Of a stretch of DNA of 9,579 bases, positions 1 through 7,057 are shown one piece after another (within the stretch, counting starts at the first letter, position 1; every line of letters begins with the position of its first letter). Origin of the DNA: Acetobacteraceae bacterium (GTDB lineage Bacteria; Pseudomonadota; Alphaproteobacteria; Acetobacterales; Acetobacteraceae); NCBI GenBank assembly GCA_027323595.1, contig DAHWBL010000232.1, positions 1-9,579 on the forward strand, read 5' to 3'. The translations under genes and the position numbers were made by a program. The notes beneath the pieces were generated by a model that ran no database searches, was not told the origin of the DNA, and saw only the letters and a list, made by a program, of their open reading frames with translations.

Positions 1-1831
1 CGTCCTGCGCGCCCCGCCAGCCCGGCCCGTCCGCCTCCGCCCCGTCCCCCGCTTCGGCCCCGCGCGCCATCCCCGGCACCGCCCGCACCACCCGCGCCGG
101 CGCCCCCGCCGCCACCCGCAGACCCTCCCACGCCGGCAGCACCGCGCGCGGCGCGAACGGATCAGGCGGCAGCTCCGCCTCGCTCGCGATCAGCTCCGGA
201 TCGACCCACGGCAGGCTCTCCAGCGGCAGCCGATAGCCGATCGGGCTGTCCCCGGGCAGCAGAAACAGACTGCCACCGCGGAAAACCCACGGCCCGGACC
301 GCCAGCGCCGCGCGCCATCGCCCGCCGCCCGCCGCAACGGCAGCACCGCGCCCGCCGGTCGCCCCAGCCCGCCGCCATACAGCCGCGCCAGACGCGCCCG
401 CTCCAGCGGATCGGCCAGCCTCGGCGCCTCGGCCACCACGTTCGCCGGCAGCAGCTTCTCGCGCCACAGATAGTAATGCACGTCCTCGAACGCCGGCAGC
501 ACCAGCCCCGGATCGAGCTGCAACCGCTCCGCCAGCCGCGCGCCAAACCCCAGCGCGTCCTCGGCCGTCGCGTCATCCACGTCGTCATCCGACGCCAGCA
601 GCCCCGGATCGAGCCACACCGGCGCGCCATCCGCCCGCCAATGCGCCGACAGCGCCCAGCGCGGCAGCGGCTCACCGGGATATTGCTTGCCCATCCCATA
701 CACCAGCGCCGCCCCCGGCGCCCACCGCTCCGCCAGCCGCCGCAGCAGCCGCCCGGCATAGACCCGCTTGGTCGGCCCCAGCGCGTCGATGCTCCACTCG
801 CCGGCCTCCTGGTCGGTGGCGGCCACGAAGGTCGGCTCGCCGCCCATCGTCAGCCGCACGTTCTGCCGCCGCAGCCGCGCATCCACCGCCTCGCCCGCGG
901 CCAGAATATCCTGCCACTGCCGATCGCTGTACGGCCTGGTCACCCGCGGCGTCTCGCGCACCCGCCGCACCGACATCTGCACGTCGAAACTGACCTCGCT
1001 CTCATCCACCAGCCCGGTGATCGGCGCCGCCGAAATCGGCTCCGGGCTCGCCGCCAGCGGAATATGCCCCTCCGCCGTCAACAGCCCCGAGGTCGCATCG
1101 AGCCCAATCCACCCCGCGCCGGGCAGATACACCTCCGCCCACGCATGCAGATCGGTGAAATCCGCCGACGGCCCCGCCGGCCCCTCCAGCGGCACCACAT
1201 CGGCCACCAGCTGGATCAGATAGCCAGACACGAACCGCGCCGCCAAACCCATGTGCCGCAGCAGCTGCACCAGCAGCCAGGCGGAATCCCGGCACGACCC
1301 GCGCCCCTCGCCCAGCGTCTTGTCGGGTGCCCACACCCCCGGCTCCATGCGCACGATATAGGCAATCCGCTCCTGCACCCGCCGGTTCACCTCCACCAGC
1401 AGATCGATCGTGCGCTCCGCCTCGCGCGGCATCGTCGCCAGCAGCGCGGCGAACCCCGCCCCGCCCGGCAATTTCTGCCGAAACGGCGCCAGCTCGCTCT
1501 CCAGCACCGGGTCATAGGCGAACGGAAAACGCTCCGCCTCCGGATCGAGGAAAAAATCGAACGCGTTGATCGGCGACAGGTCCGCGACCAGGTCCACCTG
1601 CACCGAGAATTCCCGCAGCCGCTCGGGAAACACCACCCGCGCCAGATGGTTGCCCTGTGGGTCCTGCTGCCAATTCAGGAAATGCTCCGCCGGCAGAACC
1701 TTCAGCGCATAGGAAATGATCGGCGTGCGCGCCTGCGGTGCCGGCCGCAACCGGATCGTCTGCGGTCCCAGCCGCACCGTGCGGTCATACTGGTACGAAC
1801 TGCGGTGGGTCAGCGCGACATGCAGGGCCAT
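1..1831 (-). CDS. Transglutaminase-like/DUF2126 family protein, N-terminal part (3' end outside window)
   Basis: An uninterrupted minus-strand frame runs from an ATG at 1831 to the left edge, giving 610 residues without a stop. Residues about 1-95 match the bacterial transglutaminase N-terminal region (MALHVALTHRSSYQYDRTV). A transglutaminase core follows with a recognisable catalytic triad: Cys180 in GRGSCRD, His229 in DLHAWAEVY and Asp245 in GLDATSG. From about residue 320 the DUF2126 region begins (MGGEPTF at 329-335, GMGKQYPGE near 379). Members of this two-domain family are usually about 1,100 residues, so roughly 500 residues should lie beyond the window. The core resembles cysteine-protease or transglutaminase folds that cleave or cross-link amide bonds; the physiological substrate of the family is not established. 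No signal peptide is visible, so a cytoplasmic location is likely. The gene is transcribed away from the ABC operon. The start is supported by the family-typical N-terminus, although the ribosome-binding site is weak. Confidence 0.93.
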   Translation of the reverse strand, partial: MALHVALTHRSSYQYDRTVRLGPQTIRLRPAPQARTPIISYALKVLPAEHFLNWQQDPQGNHLARVVFPERLREFSVQVDLVADLSPINAFDFFLDPEAERFPFAYDPVLESELAPFRQKLPGGAGFAALLATMPREAERTIDLLVEVNRRVQERIAYIVRMEPGVWAPDKTLGEGRGSCRDSAWLLVQLLRHMGLAARFVSGYLIQLVADVVPLEGPAGPSADFTDLHAWAEVYLPGAGWIGLDATSGLLTAEGHIPLAASPEPISAAPITGLVDESEVSFDVQMSVRRVRETPRVTRPYSDRQWQDILAAGEAVDARLRRQNVRLTMGGEPTFVAATDQEAGEWSIDALGPTKRVYAGRLLRRLAERWAPGAALVYGMGKQYPGEPLPRWALSAHWRADGAPVWLDPGLLASDDDVDDATAEDALGFGARLAERLQLDPGLVLPAFEDVHYYLWREKLLPANVVAEAPRLADPLERARLARLYGGGLGRPAGAVLPLRRAAGDGARRWRSGPWVFRGGSLFLLPGDSPIGYRLPLESLPWVDPELIASEAELPPDPFAPRAVLPAWEGLRVAAGAPARVVRAVPGMARGAEAGDGAEADGPGWRGAQD

Positions 1832-1883
1832 GGATCATCCAAATCGTGGGTCATCGTCGTGAATGGAAATACCGACGCATCTG

Positions 1884-1910
1884 TTGCCCGTTTCACGCGC
1901 CGACGGGCAA
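1884..1910. repeat. Inverted repeat TTGCCCGT-N11-ACGGGCAA, candidate operator
   Basis: The 8-bp arms at 1884-1891 and 1903-1910 are perfect reverse complements with an 11-nt spacer. The centre-to-centre distance of 19 bp, about two helical turns, suits a dimeric DNA-binding regulator. The position between two divergent genes also fits an operator. No T-tract follows either arm, so a terminator is less likely. No regulator gene is present in the window, so a binding protein cannot be named. Confidence 0.4.
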
Positions 1911-1989
1911 GCACGGAATGCGACGCCACCATCAATTCATGGCGGCGCCAACAAATCCTGCAATGTCGGTGCCAACCGCGCATGGGTGT

Positions 1990-2019
1990 TTGCACCGCCC
2001 GACATCGCGATGCTAGGCT
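1990..2019 (+). promoter_or_regulatory. Possible sigma-70-type promoter for the ABC/enzyme operon
   Basis: TTGCAC at 1990-1995 resembles a -35 box and TAGGCT at 2014-2019 could serve as a weak -10 box with an 18-nt spacer (TGCTAG at 2011-2016 is an alternative with 15 nt). This would start transcription near 2026 and leave a leader of about 60 nt before the ATG at 2087. The match to consensus is partial, so this is a suggestion only. A small dyad (CGGTGC at 1967-1972, GCACCG at 1992-1997) overlaps the -35 box and could allow repression. Confidence 0.3.
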
Positions 2020-2074
2020 TGCTCCGCGCGCAGCAGACGCGCGATCGGGGACAATGCAGGCCCACGGCTGCCAC

Positions 2075-2079
2075 AGGAG
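2075..2079 (+). promoter_or_regulatory. Shine-Dalgarno site that fixes the ATPase start
   Basis: AGGAG lies 7 nt before the ATG at 2087. The same reading frame is open far upstream, antisense to the transglutaminase-like gene, so this site is the main reason for choosing 2087 over earlier in-frame starts such as the ATG at 2054. Confidence 0.75.
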
Positions 2080-2086
2080 CACGCCG

Positions 2087-2947
2087 ATGGACGGATCGCA
2101 GACCGCCACCAATTTCGCCGCCACGCGCGCGGCCGCGGCTGCTCGCCAACCGGCCACCACGACCGACGCACCCATCCTCTCGATCAACGCAATCGACAAA
2201 CGCTTCACCGTGCGCGGCCGCGAGGTCGCGGTCCTGCGTGATTTCTCCTGCACCATCGCGCGCAACAGCTTCGTTTCGGTCATCGGCCCATCGGGCTGCG
2301 GCAAATCCACCCTGCTGCGCCTGCTCGCCGGCCTTGATCGCCCCACCGCCGGACAAATCCTGTTCGACGGCGCACCGATCAACGGCCCGCCGCCGGGCAT
2401 GATCGCGGTGTTCCAGCAATATGCGAAATCCATCTTCCCCTGGCGTAGCGTCGCCCACAACGTCGCCTTCGGAATCGACCCCGCTTCGCGCCTCTCGCGC
2501 ACCGAAAAATCCGCCCTCGTCGCCGAACATCTGGCGCTCGTCGGCCTGTCCGACCATGCCGACCACTGGCCCGCGCAAATCTCCGGCGGCATGCAGCAGC
2601 GCCTTGCCATCGCCCGCGCGCTGATCCGCAAGCCCGAGGTCCTGCTGATGGACGAACCCTTCTCCGCGGTGGACGCCATGACCCGCGCGCTGCTGCAGGA
2701 CCTGCTGCTGCACATCTGGCGCAGCCGCCCGATCACCATCGTCTTCGTCACCCACGACGTGGACGAGGCGGTGCTGCTGTCCCAGCGCGTGCTCAGCCTC
2801 GGCCGCTTCGGCGCCGGCCTGCGCGAGGATGTCACCATCGACCTGCCGCAGCCGCGCGACCAGATCACCACCCGCGCCGACCCCGGCTTCATCGCGCTGC
2901 GCCAACGCCTGTTCGCCTCGATCTTTCACCAGGAACAGGCCTCGTAA
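2087..2947 (+). CDS. NitT/TauT-family ABC transporter ATP-binding protein
   Basis: This 286-residue protein is the cytoplasmic ATPase that powers import through the adjoining permease. All ABC motifs are present: Walker A GPSGCGKST at 67-75, Q-loop Gln110 in VFQQYAKSIFPW, signature SGGMQ at 166-170, Walker B VLLMDEP at 185-191 with catalytic Glu190, and switch His223 in VTHDVDEAV. The Q-loop sequence ending in FPW and the THDVDEA motif are typical of the SsuB/TauB/NrtD group, which serves importers of sulfonates, taurine, nitrate, pyrimidine precursors and related small molecules. The first ~28 residues are an Ala/Thr-rich extension before the family's usual beginning (APILSINAIDKRF). The start is set by an AGGAG site 7 nt upstream. 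The stop codon shares one base with the permease start (TAATG), so translation is probably coupled. The substrate cannot be read from this subunit. Confidence 0.95.
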   Translation: MDGSQTATNFAATRAAAAARQPATTTDAPILSINAIDKRFTVRGREVAVLRDFSCTIARNSFVSVIGPSGCGKSTLLRLLAGLDRPTAGQILFDGAPINGPPPGMIAVFQQYAKSIFPWRSVAHNVAFGIDPASRLSRTEKSALVAEHLALVGLSDHADHWPAQISGGMQQRLAIARALIRKPEVLLMDEPFSAVDAMTRALLQDLLLHIWRSRPITIVFVTHDVDEAVLLSQRVLSLGRFGAGLREDVTIDLPQPRDQITTRADPGFIALRQRLFASIFHQEQAS

Positions 2948-3705
2948 TGCGCGACCGCCTGCCTGGCTTCATCCTCATCGCGGTGCTGCTCGCCGGCTGG
3001 GAAATCGCCTCGGCGACCGACCTCGTCGATGCCGTCTCGCTGCCGCGCGTCAGCACCATCCTCGCCGCGTTCTGGGCCGGCATCACCAGCGGCGCGCTGC
3101 CCGACGCGGTGCTGCCCAGCCTGTGGCGCATCTTCGCCGGCTTCGCGCTGGCCTGCCTCGTCGGCATCCCGCTCGGCCTGCTGATGGGCACCGTCGCACT
3201 GGTCTACCGGCTGCTCGAACCGCTCACCGAGTTCATCCGCCCGATCCCGTCGGCCGCCTATATTCCGGTGGCGATCCTGTTTCTGGGCATCGGCGACGAG
3301 ATGAAAATCTTCGTCGTCTTCCTCGCCAGCCTGTTCCCCATCCTGCTCAACAGCTTCGCCGGCGTGCGCGCCATCGACCCGGTGCTGCTCGACACCGCGC
3401 GCACCTTCCGCACCGCGCGGCTGGCCACGCTGCGCCAGATCGTGCTGCCCGCCTGCCTGCCCTCCATCCTCACCGGCATGCGCATCTCGGTCGGGCTGTC
3501 ATTGATCGTGGCCGTCGTCGCCGAAATGATCTCGGGCAATTCGGGCATCGGCTATTTCATCCTCAACAACCAGCGCATCTTCCGCGTGCCCGAAATGTTC
3601 GCCGGCATCTTCACCCTCGGGCTGCTCGGCTTCATGATCAATCTCGCCTTCCTGCGCGTCGAACATCATCTGCTGCGCTGGCGCGCCAGCACCGGAGCCG
3701 CCTGA
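2947..3705 (+). CDS. NitT/TauT-family ABC transporter permease
   Basis: This 252-residue inner-membrane protein is the channel-forming partner of the preceding ATPase. About six hydrophobic segments are visible, near residues 7-23, 60-82, 101-117, 119-138, 176-195 and 214-236. The EAA-type cytoplasmic loop, which docks on the ATPase, lies near 149-173 (LLDTARTFRTARLATLRQIV, then LPACLPS). The segment EFIRPIPSAAYIPVAILFLG and the C-terminal GNSGIGYFI are characteristic of SsuC/TauC-type BPD_transp_1 permeases, and the length is normal for that group. A homodimer would be expected because only one permease gene is in this operon. The ATG overlaps the upstream stop by one base, and the TGA directly abuts the next ATG (TGAATG). 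Confidence 0.94.
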   Translation: MRDRLPGFILIAVLLAGWEIASATDLVDAVSLPRVSTILAAFWAGITSGALPDAVLPSLWRIFAGFALACLVGIPLGLLMGTVALVYRLLEPLTEFIRPIPSAAYIPVAILFLGIGDEMKIFVVFLASLFPILLNSFAGVRAIDPVLLDTARTFRTARLATLRQIVLPACLPSILTGMRISVGLSLIVAVVAEMISGNSGIGYFILNNQRIFRVPEMFAGIFTLGLLGFMINLAFLRVEHHLLRWRASTGAA

Positions 3706-4422
3706 ATGGGAAATGCCGCCCTCGTCACCGGTGCCGGCAGCGGCATCGGCCGCGCCTTGTGCCTGCGCCTGCTCGCCGATGGCTGGACCGTCTGCGCGGT
3801 CGATCGCGATCTCGCCGGCCTGCCCGACCATGCTGGCCTGCTGCGCTGCGTCGGCGATGTGCGCGTCCCCTCCACCAGCACCGACGCCGCCGCCCGCCTG
3901 CTCGCCACCGCCGGGCGCATCGACGCGCTGGTCACCTGTGCCGCGATCTACCATGTCCGCCCCTTCCTCGATCTGGACGAGGAACTCTGGGACGAAACCT
4001 TCGCGGTCAACACCACCGCCGGCCTGCTCGCCGCCCAGGCGGTGCTGCCGGCGATGCGCGCGCAAGGTAACGGCGCCATCGTGCTGTTCTCCTCCACCCT
4101 CGCCCGTCACGGCCAGGTCGGCGGCGCCCACTACGCCGCGAGCAAGGGCGCGGTGCTCGGCCTCGCCCGCTCGCTCGCGCTCGAAACCGCCGAACAGGGC
4201 ATCCGCGTCAACACCGTCTCGCCGGGCCTCACCGACACGCCGCAGCCGCGCGGCAACATGACCGAGGCGCAGTTGCGGGCCCGCGCACACGACAACCCGC
4301 TCGGCCGCATCGGCGAGGTTTCCGACATGGTCGAGGCGGTGCTGTTCCTGATCGATGCCGATGAAGCCAGCTACGTCACCGGCCAGGACCTGCGCGTCAC
4401 CGGCGGCGAGAGGCTGTTCTGA
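3706..4422 (+). CDS. Short-chain dehydrogenase/reductase (SDR), first copy
   Basis: This 238-residue Rossmann-fold protein is probably a soluble NAD(P)-dependent alcohol or carbonyl oxidoreductase. The dinucleotide-binding motif TGAGSGIG is at residues 8-15. The catalytic set of the classical SDR family is complete: Asn102, Ser130, Tyr143 and Lys147 (YAASK). An acidic residue at the end of beta-strand 2 (VDRD near 31-34) suggests NAD preference, by family rule. The usual NNAG structural motif is replaced by TCAA at 77-80, a mild departure. The C-terminal pattern (VTGQDLRVTGGERLF) is normal. The gene begins immediately after the permease stop and shares one base with the next gene (TGATG), so it is embedded in the transport operon and probably acts on the imported compound or a breakdown intermediate. 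The exact substrate is unknown. Confidence 0.93.
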   Translation: MGNAALVTGAGSGIGRALCLRLLADGWTVCAVDRDLAGLPDHAGLLRCVGDVRVPSTSTDAAARLLATAGRIDALVTCAAIYHVRPFLDLDEELWDETFAVNTTAGLLAAQAVLPAMRAQGNGAIVLFSSTLARHGQVGGAHYAASKGAVLGLARSLALETAEQGIRVNTVSPGLTDTPQPRGNMTEAQLRARAHDNPLGRIGEVSDMVEAVLFLIDADEASYVTGQDLRVTGGERLF

Positions 4423-5171
4423 TGGCCGCGCGCGACATCGCGCTGATCACCGGCGGCGCGTCGGGCATCGGCGCGGCCACCGCCATCCGCCTCGCCCGGC
4501 GCATGGCCGTCGTCATCGCCGACCGCGACCTGCCGGCCGCCGAACGCCTCGCCGCCAGCATCAAGCAGGACGGCGGCAACGCTTTTGCCATCGAAATGGA
4601 TGTCGCCTCCGGCACCTCGGTACGCCAGGCCGTGGCGCGCATCAGCCAGGATATCGGCCCGGTGCGCCATCTGTTCTCCAACGCCGGCATCAACATCCGC
4701 CAGCCGGTCGAGGACATCACCCCGCCGGACTGGGCGGCGATGATGAACACCCATGTCCGCGGCGGCTTTCTTGTCGCCCAGGCGGTGCTGGCGCGCATGC
4801 TGGCGGACCGGCGCGGCGGCATCGTCTTCACCTCGTCGGATTTCGCGGTGGTCGGCATGGCCCGCGGCGCCGCCTACGCCGCCGCCAAGACCGCGCTCTA
4901 CAGCCTGGCCAAGTCGCTCGCACTCGAATGCGCGCCCTTCGGCGTGCGCGTCAACGCCATCGGCCCCGGCCCGATCGACACGCCATTGCTGCGCAACCGC
5001 CCCGAGGCGGAATGGCGCGAAGCAACCGACCGCTTCGCCCGCATCGTGCCCATGCGCCGCCTCGGCAGCGCGGACGAAGTGGCCGCCTGCGTCGATTTCC
5101 TGCTGTCGGACCGCGCATCCTTCATCACCGGCCAGCTCCTGCACCCCAATGGCGGCCAGGTGATGTGGTGA
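4422..5171 (+). CDS. Short-chain dehydrogenase/reductase (SDR), second copy
   Basis: This 249-residue classical SDR follows the first with a one-base overlap. The cofactor motif TGGASGIG is at 10-17. The NAG motif is intact (FSNAGIN), and the catalytic residues Asn109, Ser139, Tyr152 and Lys156 (YAAAK) are present. ADRD after beta-strand 2 again suggests NAD. The two SDRs share the fold but differ clearly in the substrate loop, for example LTDTPQPRGNMTEAQLRA against PIDTPLLRNRPEAEWREA, so they look like separate enzymes for successive or different steps, not a recent duplication. The end overlaps the next gene by four bases (GTGA). Expected to be a cytoplasmic tetramer or dimer, as is usual for the family; the substrate is not identifiable. 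Confidence 0.93.
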   Translation: MAARDIALITGGASGIGAATAIRLARRMAVVIADRDLPAAERLAASIKQDGGNAFAIEMDVASGTSVRQAVARISQDIGPVRHLFSNAGINIRQPVEDITPPDWAAMMNTHVRGGFLVAQAVLARMLADRRGGIVFTSSDFAVVGMARGAAYAAAKTALYSLAKSLALECAPFGVRVNAIGPGPIDTPLLRNRPEAEWREATDRFARIVPMRRLGSADEVAACVDFLLSDRASFITGQLLHPNGGQVMW

Positions 5172-6205
5172 CCCCGCGCTTCGGCGTCTGGACGCCGCTG
5201 CCCCACACCATCCGCCCCGAACCCAGGATGGGCCGCGCCATCGCCGCCGCCACCACGCCGGGCGGGGAAGGTGCCGACCCCGCCACCGCGATGGCGCTCG
5301 ACATCGTCTGCCGCGCCGAACAGCTCGGCTTTGCCGCCACCCTCATCGCCGAACGCTGGCTCGGTCCGGACCTCTCGGCCTGGCTGCTCTCCGCCGCCAT
5401 CGCCGCGCGCACCAGCCGCATCGAAATTCTCACCGCCATCCACCCCGGCGTGATCGACCCCGCGCAAACCGCCAAGCTCGGCGCGAGCCTTGATCGCATC
5501 AGCAACGGCCGGTTTTCGGTCAATCTGGTCACCGGCTGGTTCGAACGCGAGCTGGCGATGTTCGGCCAGGGCGCCCTGCTCGATGACCGCGCGGCGCGCT
5601 ATCGCCGCATGCAGGAATTTCTGCTGGTGCTCACCGCGCTGTGGTCCGGTGAGCGCGTGAACTTCGCCGGCGAATTCTACCAGCTTGCCGATACCACCCT
5701 GCCGCTGCGCCCCCGCCAGGTGCCCCGCCCGCCGATCTATGCCGCCAGCCGCGACCCCGCCGGCCGCGACATCGTCGCCGCCCACGCCGACGCCTGGTTC
5801 GTGCAGACCCCCACCGGCACCTGGGACTACGCACTGATCCGCCCCGCGATGGCCGCCGCGATCGCCGACATGTCCGCCCGCGCCGATCGCGCCGGCCGCA
5901 GGCTCACCTACGCCATCAGCGGCCACGTCATCTGCGCCGACACCCAAGCCAGCGCCGAGGCGGCCGCCGGCGAGCTTGCCGCCATCGGCGCCACCGACCC
6001 GATCAGCGCCGTCGCCGCGCGCGCCCTCGGCGCCGGGCTGGTCGGCACGCCCGCCATGCTGATCGAGCGCATCGCCGATCTCGCTGATCTGGGCATCGAA
6101 CTTCTGATGCTGCATTTCCACCCGATGGAACATGGCATGGAGGCATTCGCCGCCGGCGTCATGCCACACTTCGTCCCAACCACCCTGCAAAAGGCCCACG
6201 CATGA
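5168..6205 (+). CDS. LLM-class flavin-dependent monooxygenase (SsuD/RutA-like)
   Basis: This 345-residue protein belongs to the bacterial luciferase-like TIM-barrel family, in which reduced flavin and oxygen are used to oxidise small organic substrates. It opens with FGVWTPLPHT, and it carries the characteristic LDRISNGRFSVNLVTGW block (NLVTGW at 119-124) shared by alkanesulfonate monooxygenase SsuD and pyrimidine oxygenase RutA. The C-terminal pattern of the family is also present (HVICADTQASAEA, then LVGTPAMLIERIADLADLGI). The start chosen is GTG at 5168, overlapping the upstream TGA by four bases and placing the first beta-strand at residues 4-10 as expected; no earlier in-frame start fits the family. 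The stop overlaps the next gene (ATGA). No flavin reductase gene is seen in the window, so reduced flavin must come from elsewhere. The substrate could be a sulfonate, a nitrogen heterocycle or another imported molecule. Confidence 0.92.
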   Translation: MTPRFGVWTPLPHTIRPEPRMGRAIAAATTPGGEGADPATAMALDIVCRAEQLGFAATLIAERWLGPDLSAWLLSAAIAARTSRIEILTAIHPGVIDPAQTAKLGASLDRISNGRFSVNLVTGWFERELAMFGQGALLDDRAARYRRMQEFLLVLTALWSGERVNFAGEFYQLADTTLPLRPRQVPRPPIYAASRDPAGRDIVAAHADAWFVQTPTGTWDYALIRPAMAAAIADMSARADRAGRRLTYAISGHVICADTQASAEAAAGELAAIGATDPISAVAARALGAGLVGTPAMLIERIADLADLGIELLMLHFHPMEHGMEAFAAGVMPHFVPTTLQKAHA

Positions 6206-7047
6206 ACGAGCCATATAATCCGTTCGACCTGTTCGCCTACCGCGCCATCGTCGACGCGCCGCGCGTCACCTGGCCGGGCGGGGCGCGCATCGCGGTATGG
6301 GTGATCCCCAACATCGAACATTTCCACATGGAGCTTTTCGCCAACGCGCCGGACGTGCGCAACTACTCCCGCCGCGACTACGGCAACCGCGTCGGCATCT
6401 GGCGGCTGATGGAGGTGCTCGCGCGCCACAAAATTCGTGGCACCGTCGCGCTCAATGCCGAGGTGATCACCCATTATCCGCGCATCATCGAGGCCGCGAT
6501 CGGGCTCGGCTGGGAATTCATGGGCCATGGCCTGACCAATTCCACCGCGCTCACCGGCATGGACGCCGCCACCGAACGCGCCACCATCCTGGCCACCCGC
6601 GACGCCATCATCGGCACCGGGCAGAAAATGCACGGCTGGCTCGGCCCGGGCCTCACCGAAACCTGGCGCACCCTCGACCTGCTCGCCGAGGCCGGTGCCA
6701 CCTACGTCGCCGACTGGATCAACGACGATCTGCCATACCGCATGCGCAACGGGCTGCACGCCATCCCCTACAGCATCGAGCTGAACGACATGCCCCTGTT
6801 CGTCAATCCATCGATCAGCATCGCCGATTTCGAGCGCCGCATGATCGATGCGTTCGATGTGCTCTACGACGAGGGCGAACATAACGGCCGCGTGCTCGGC
6901 ATCGCGCTGCACCCGTTCCTCATCGGCTCGCCGCACCGCATCCGGTATCTCGATCGCGCGCTGGCCCACATGGCCAGCCATGAGGGCGTGTGGTTCGCCA
7001 CCGGTGCGGAAATCATCGCCCATTACGCCACGCTCGCCGCCACATAA
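6202..7047 (+). CDS. Polysaccharide-deacetylase-fold hydrolase, PuuE-like
   Basis: This 281-residue protein has the NodB/CE4 fold in the form seen in PuuE-type amidohydrolases. Recognisable blocks are NYSRRDYGNRVGIWRLMEVL, GWEFMGHGLTNST (His109, Asn113), WINDDLPY and the late LHPFLIGSPHR block (His237). The usual metal-binding signature is altered. The TFDD-type aspartates of motif 1 are replaced by PNIEHF (residues 36-41), and the second histidine of HxxxH is Asn113. PuuE allantoinase is likewise described as a metal-independent branch of this fold that hydrolyses a ring amide. A C-N bond hydrolysis on a small imported molecule is therefore a better guess than sugar deacetylation. There is no signal peptide, so it is cytoplasmic. 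It overlaps the monooxygenase gene by four bases and is followed after 10 nt by the binding-protein gene. Confidence 0.88.
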   Translation: MNEPYNPFDLFAYRAIVDAPRVTWPGGARIAVWVIPNIEHFHMELFANAPDVRNYSRRDYGNRVGIWRLMEVLARHKIRGTVALNAEVITHYPRIIEAAIGLGWEFMGHGLTNSTALTGMDAATERATILATRDAIIGTGQKMHGWLGPGLTETWRTLDLLAEAGATYVADWINDDLPYRMRNGLHAIPYSIELNDMPLFVNPSISIADFERRMIDAFDVLYDEGEHNGRVLGIALHPFLIGSPHRIRYLDRALAHMASHEGVWFATGAEIIAHYATLAAT

Positions 7048-7050
7048 GGA
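7046..7050 (+). promoter_or_regulatory. Shine-Dalgarno site for the substrate-binding-protein gene
   Basis: AAGGA overlaps the stop codon of the deacetylase-like gene and lies 7 nt before the ATG at 7058. Apart from the first gene, this is the only gene of the operon with a clear separate ribosome-binding site, which fits the higher protein amount needed for a periplasmic binding protein. Confidence 0.65.
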
Positions 7051-7057
7051 CCGCCCG

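Larger units (their letters stand above)
1832..2086. promoter_or_regulatory. Divergent intergenic control region
   Basis: These 255 bases separate the start codons of the transglutaminase-like gene (minus) and the ABC ATPase gene (plus), so promoters for both should lie here. The stretch has lower coding character than its surroundings and contains an 8-bp inverted repeat (1884-1910), a smaller dyad (1967-1972 with 1992-1997) and a possible plus-strand promoter near 1990-2019. No small gene or riboswitch-like structure was recognised in it. Confidence 0.7.

Noticed and set aside
1891..1897. TTTCACG inside the spacer of the inverted repeat, resembling half of a parS site.
   Set aside because: The other half is absent and a 7-bp match is expected by chance.
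476..2086. A very long plus-strand open frame continuous with the ATPase gene (823 codons in total from 476).
   Set aside because: Its first part is antisense to the well-supported transglutaminase-like gene and yields a low-complexity Arg/Pro/His/Gln-rich sequence, which is the usual artefact of an open antisense frame in high-GC DNA. The real ATPase starts at 2087 after a clear AGGAG site.
1832..2086. A TPP or other riboswitch upstream of an NMT1-type transporter operon.
   Set aside because: No conserved riboswitch core was recognised, and the likely leader is only about 60 nt.
1810..2929. Long minus-strand open frames opposite the ATPase gene.
   Set aside because: They are mirror images of a gene with every ABC motif, show no recognisable domain and have a composition typical of shadow frames.
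4898..6214. A minus-strand open frame of 438 codons opposite the second SDR and the monooxygenase.
   Set aside because: It is Gly/Ala/Asp-rich with no domain pattern, and the plus-strand genes here are unambiguous.
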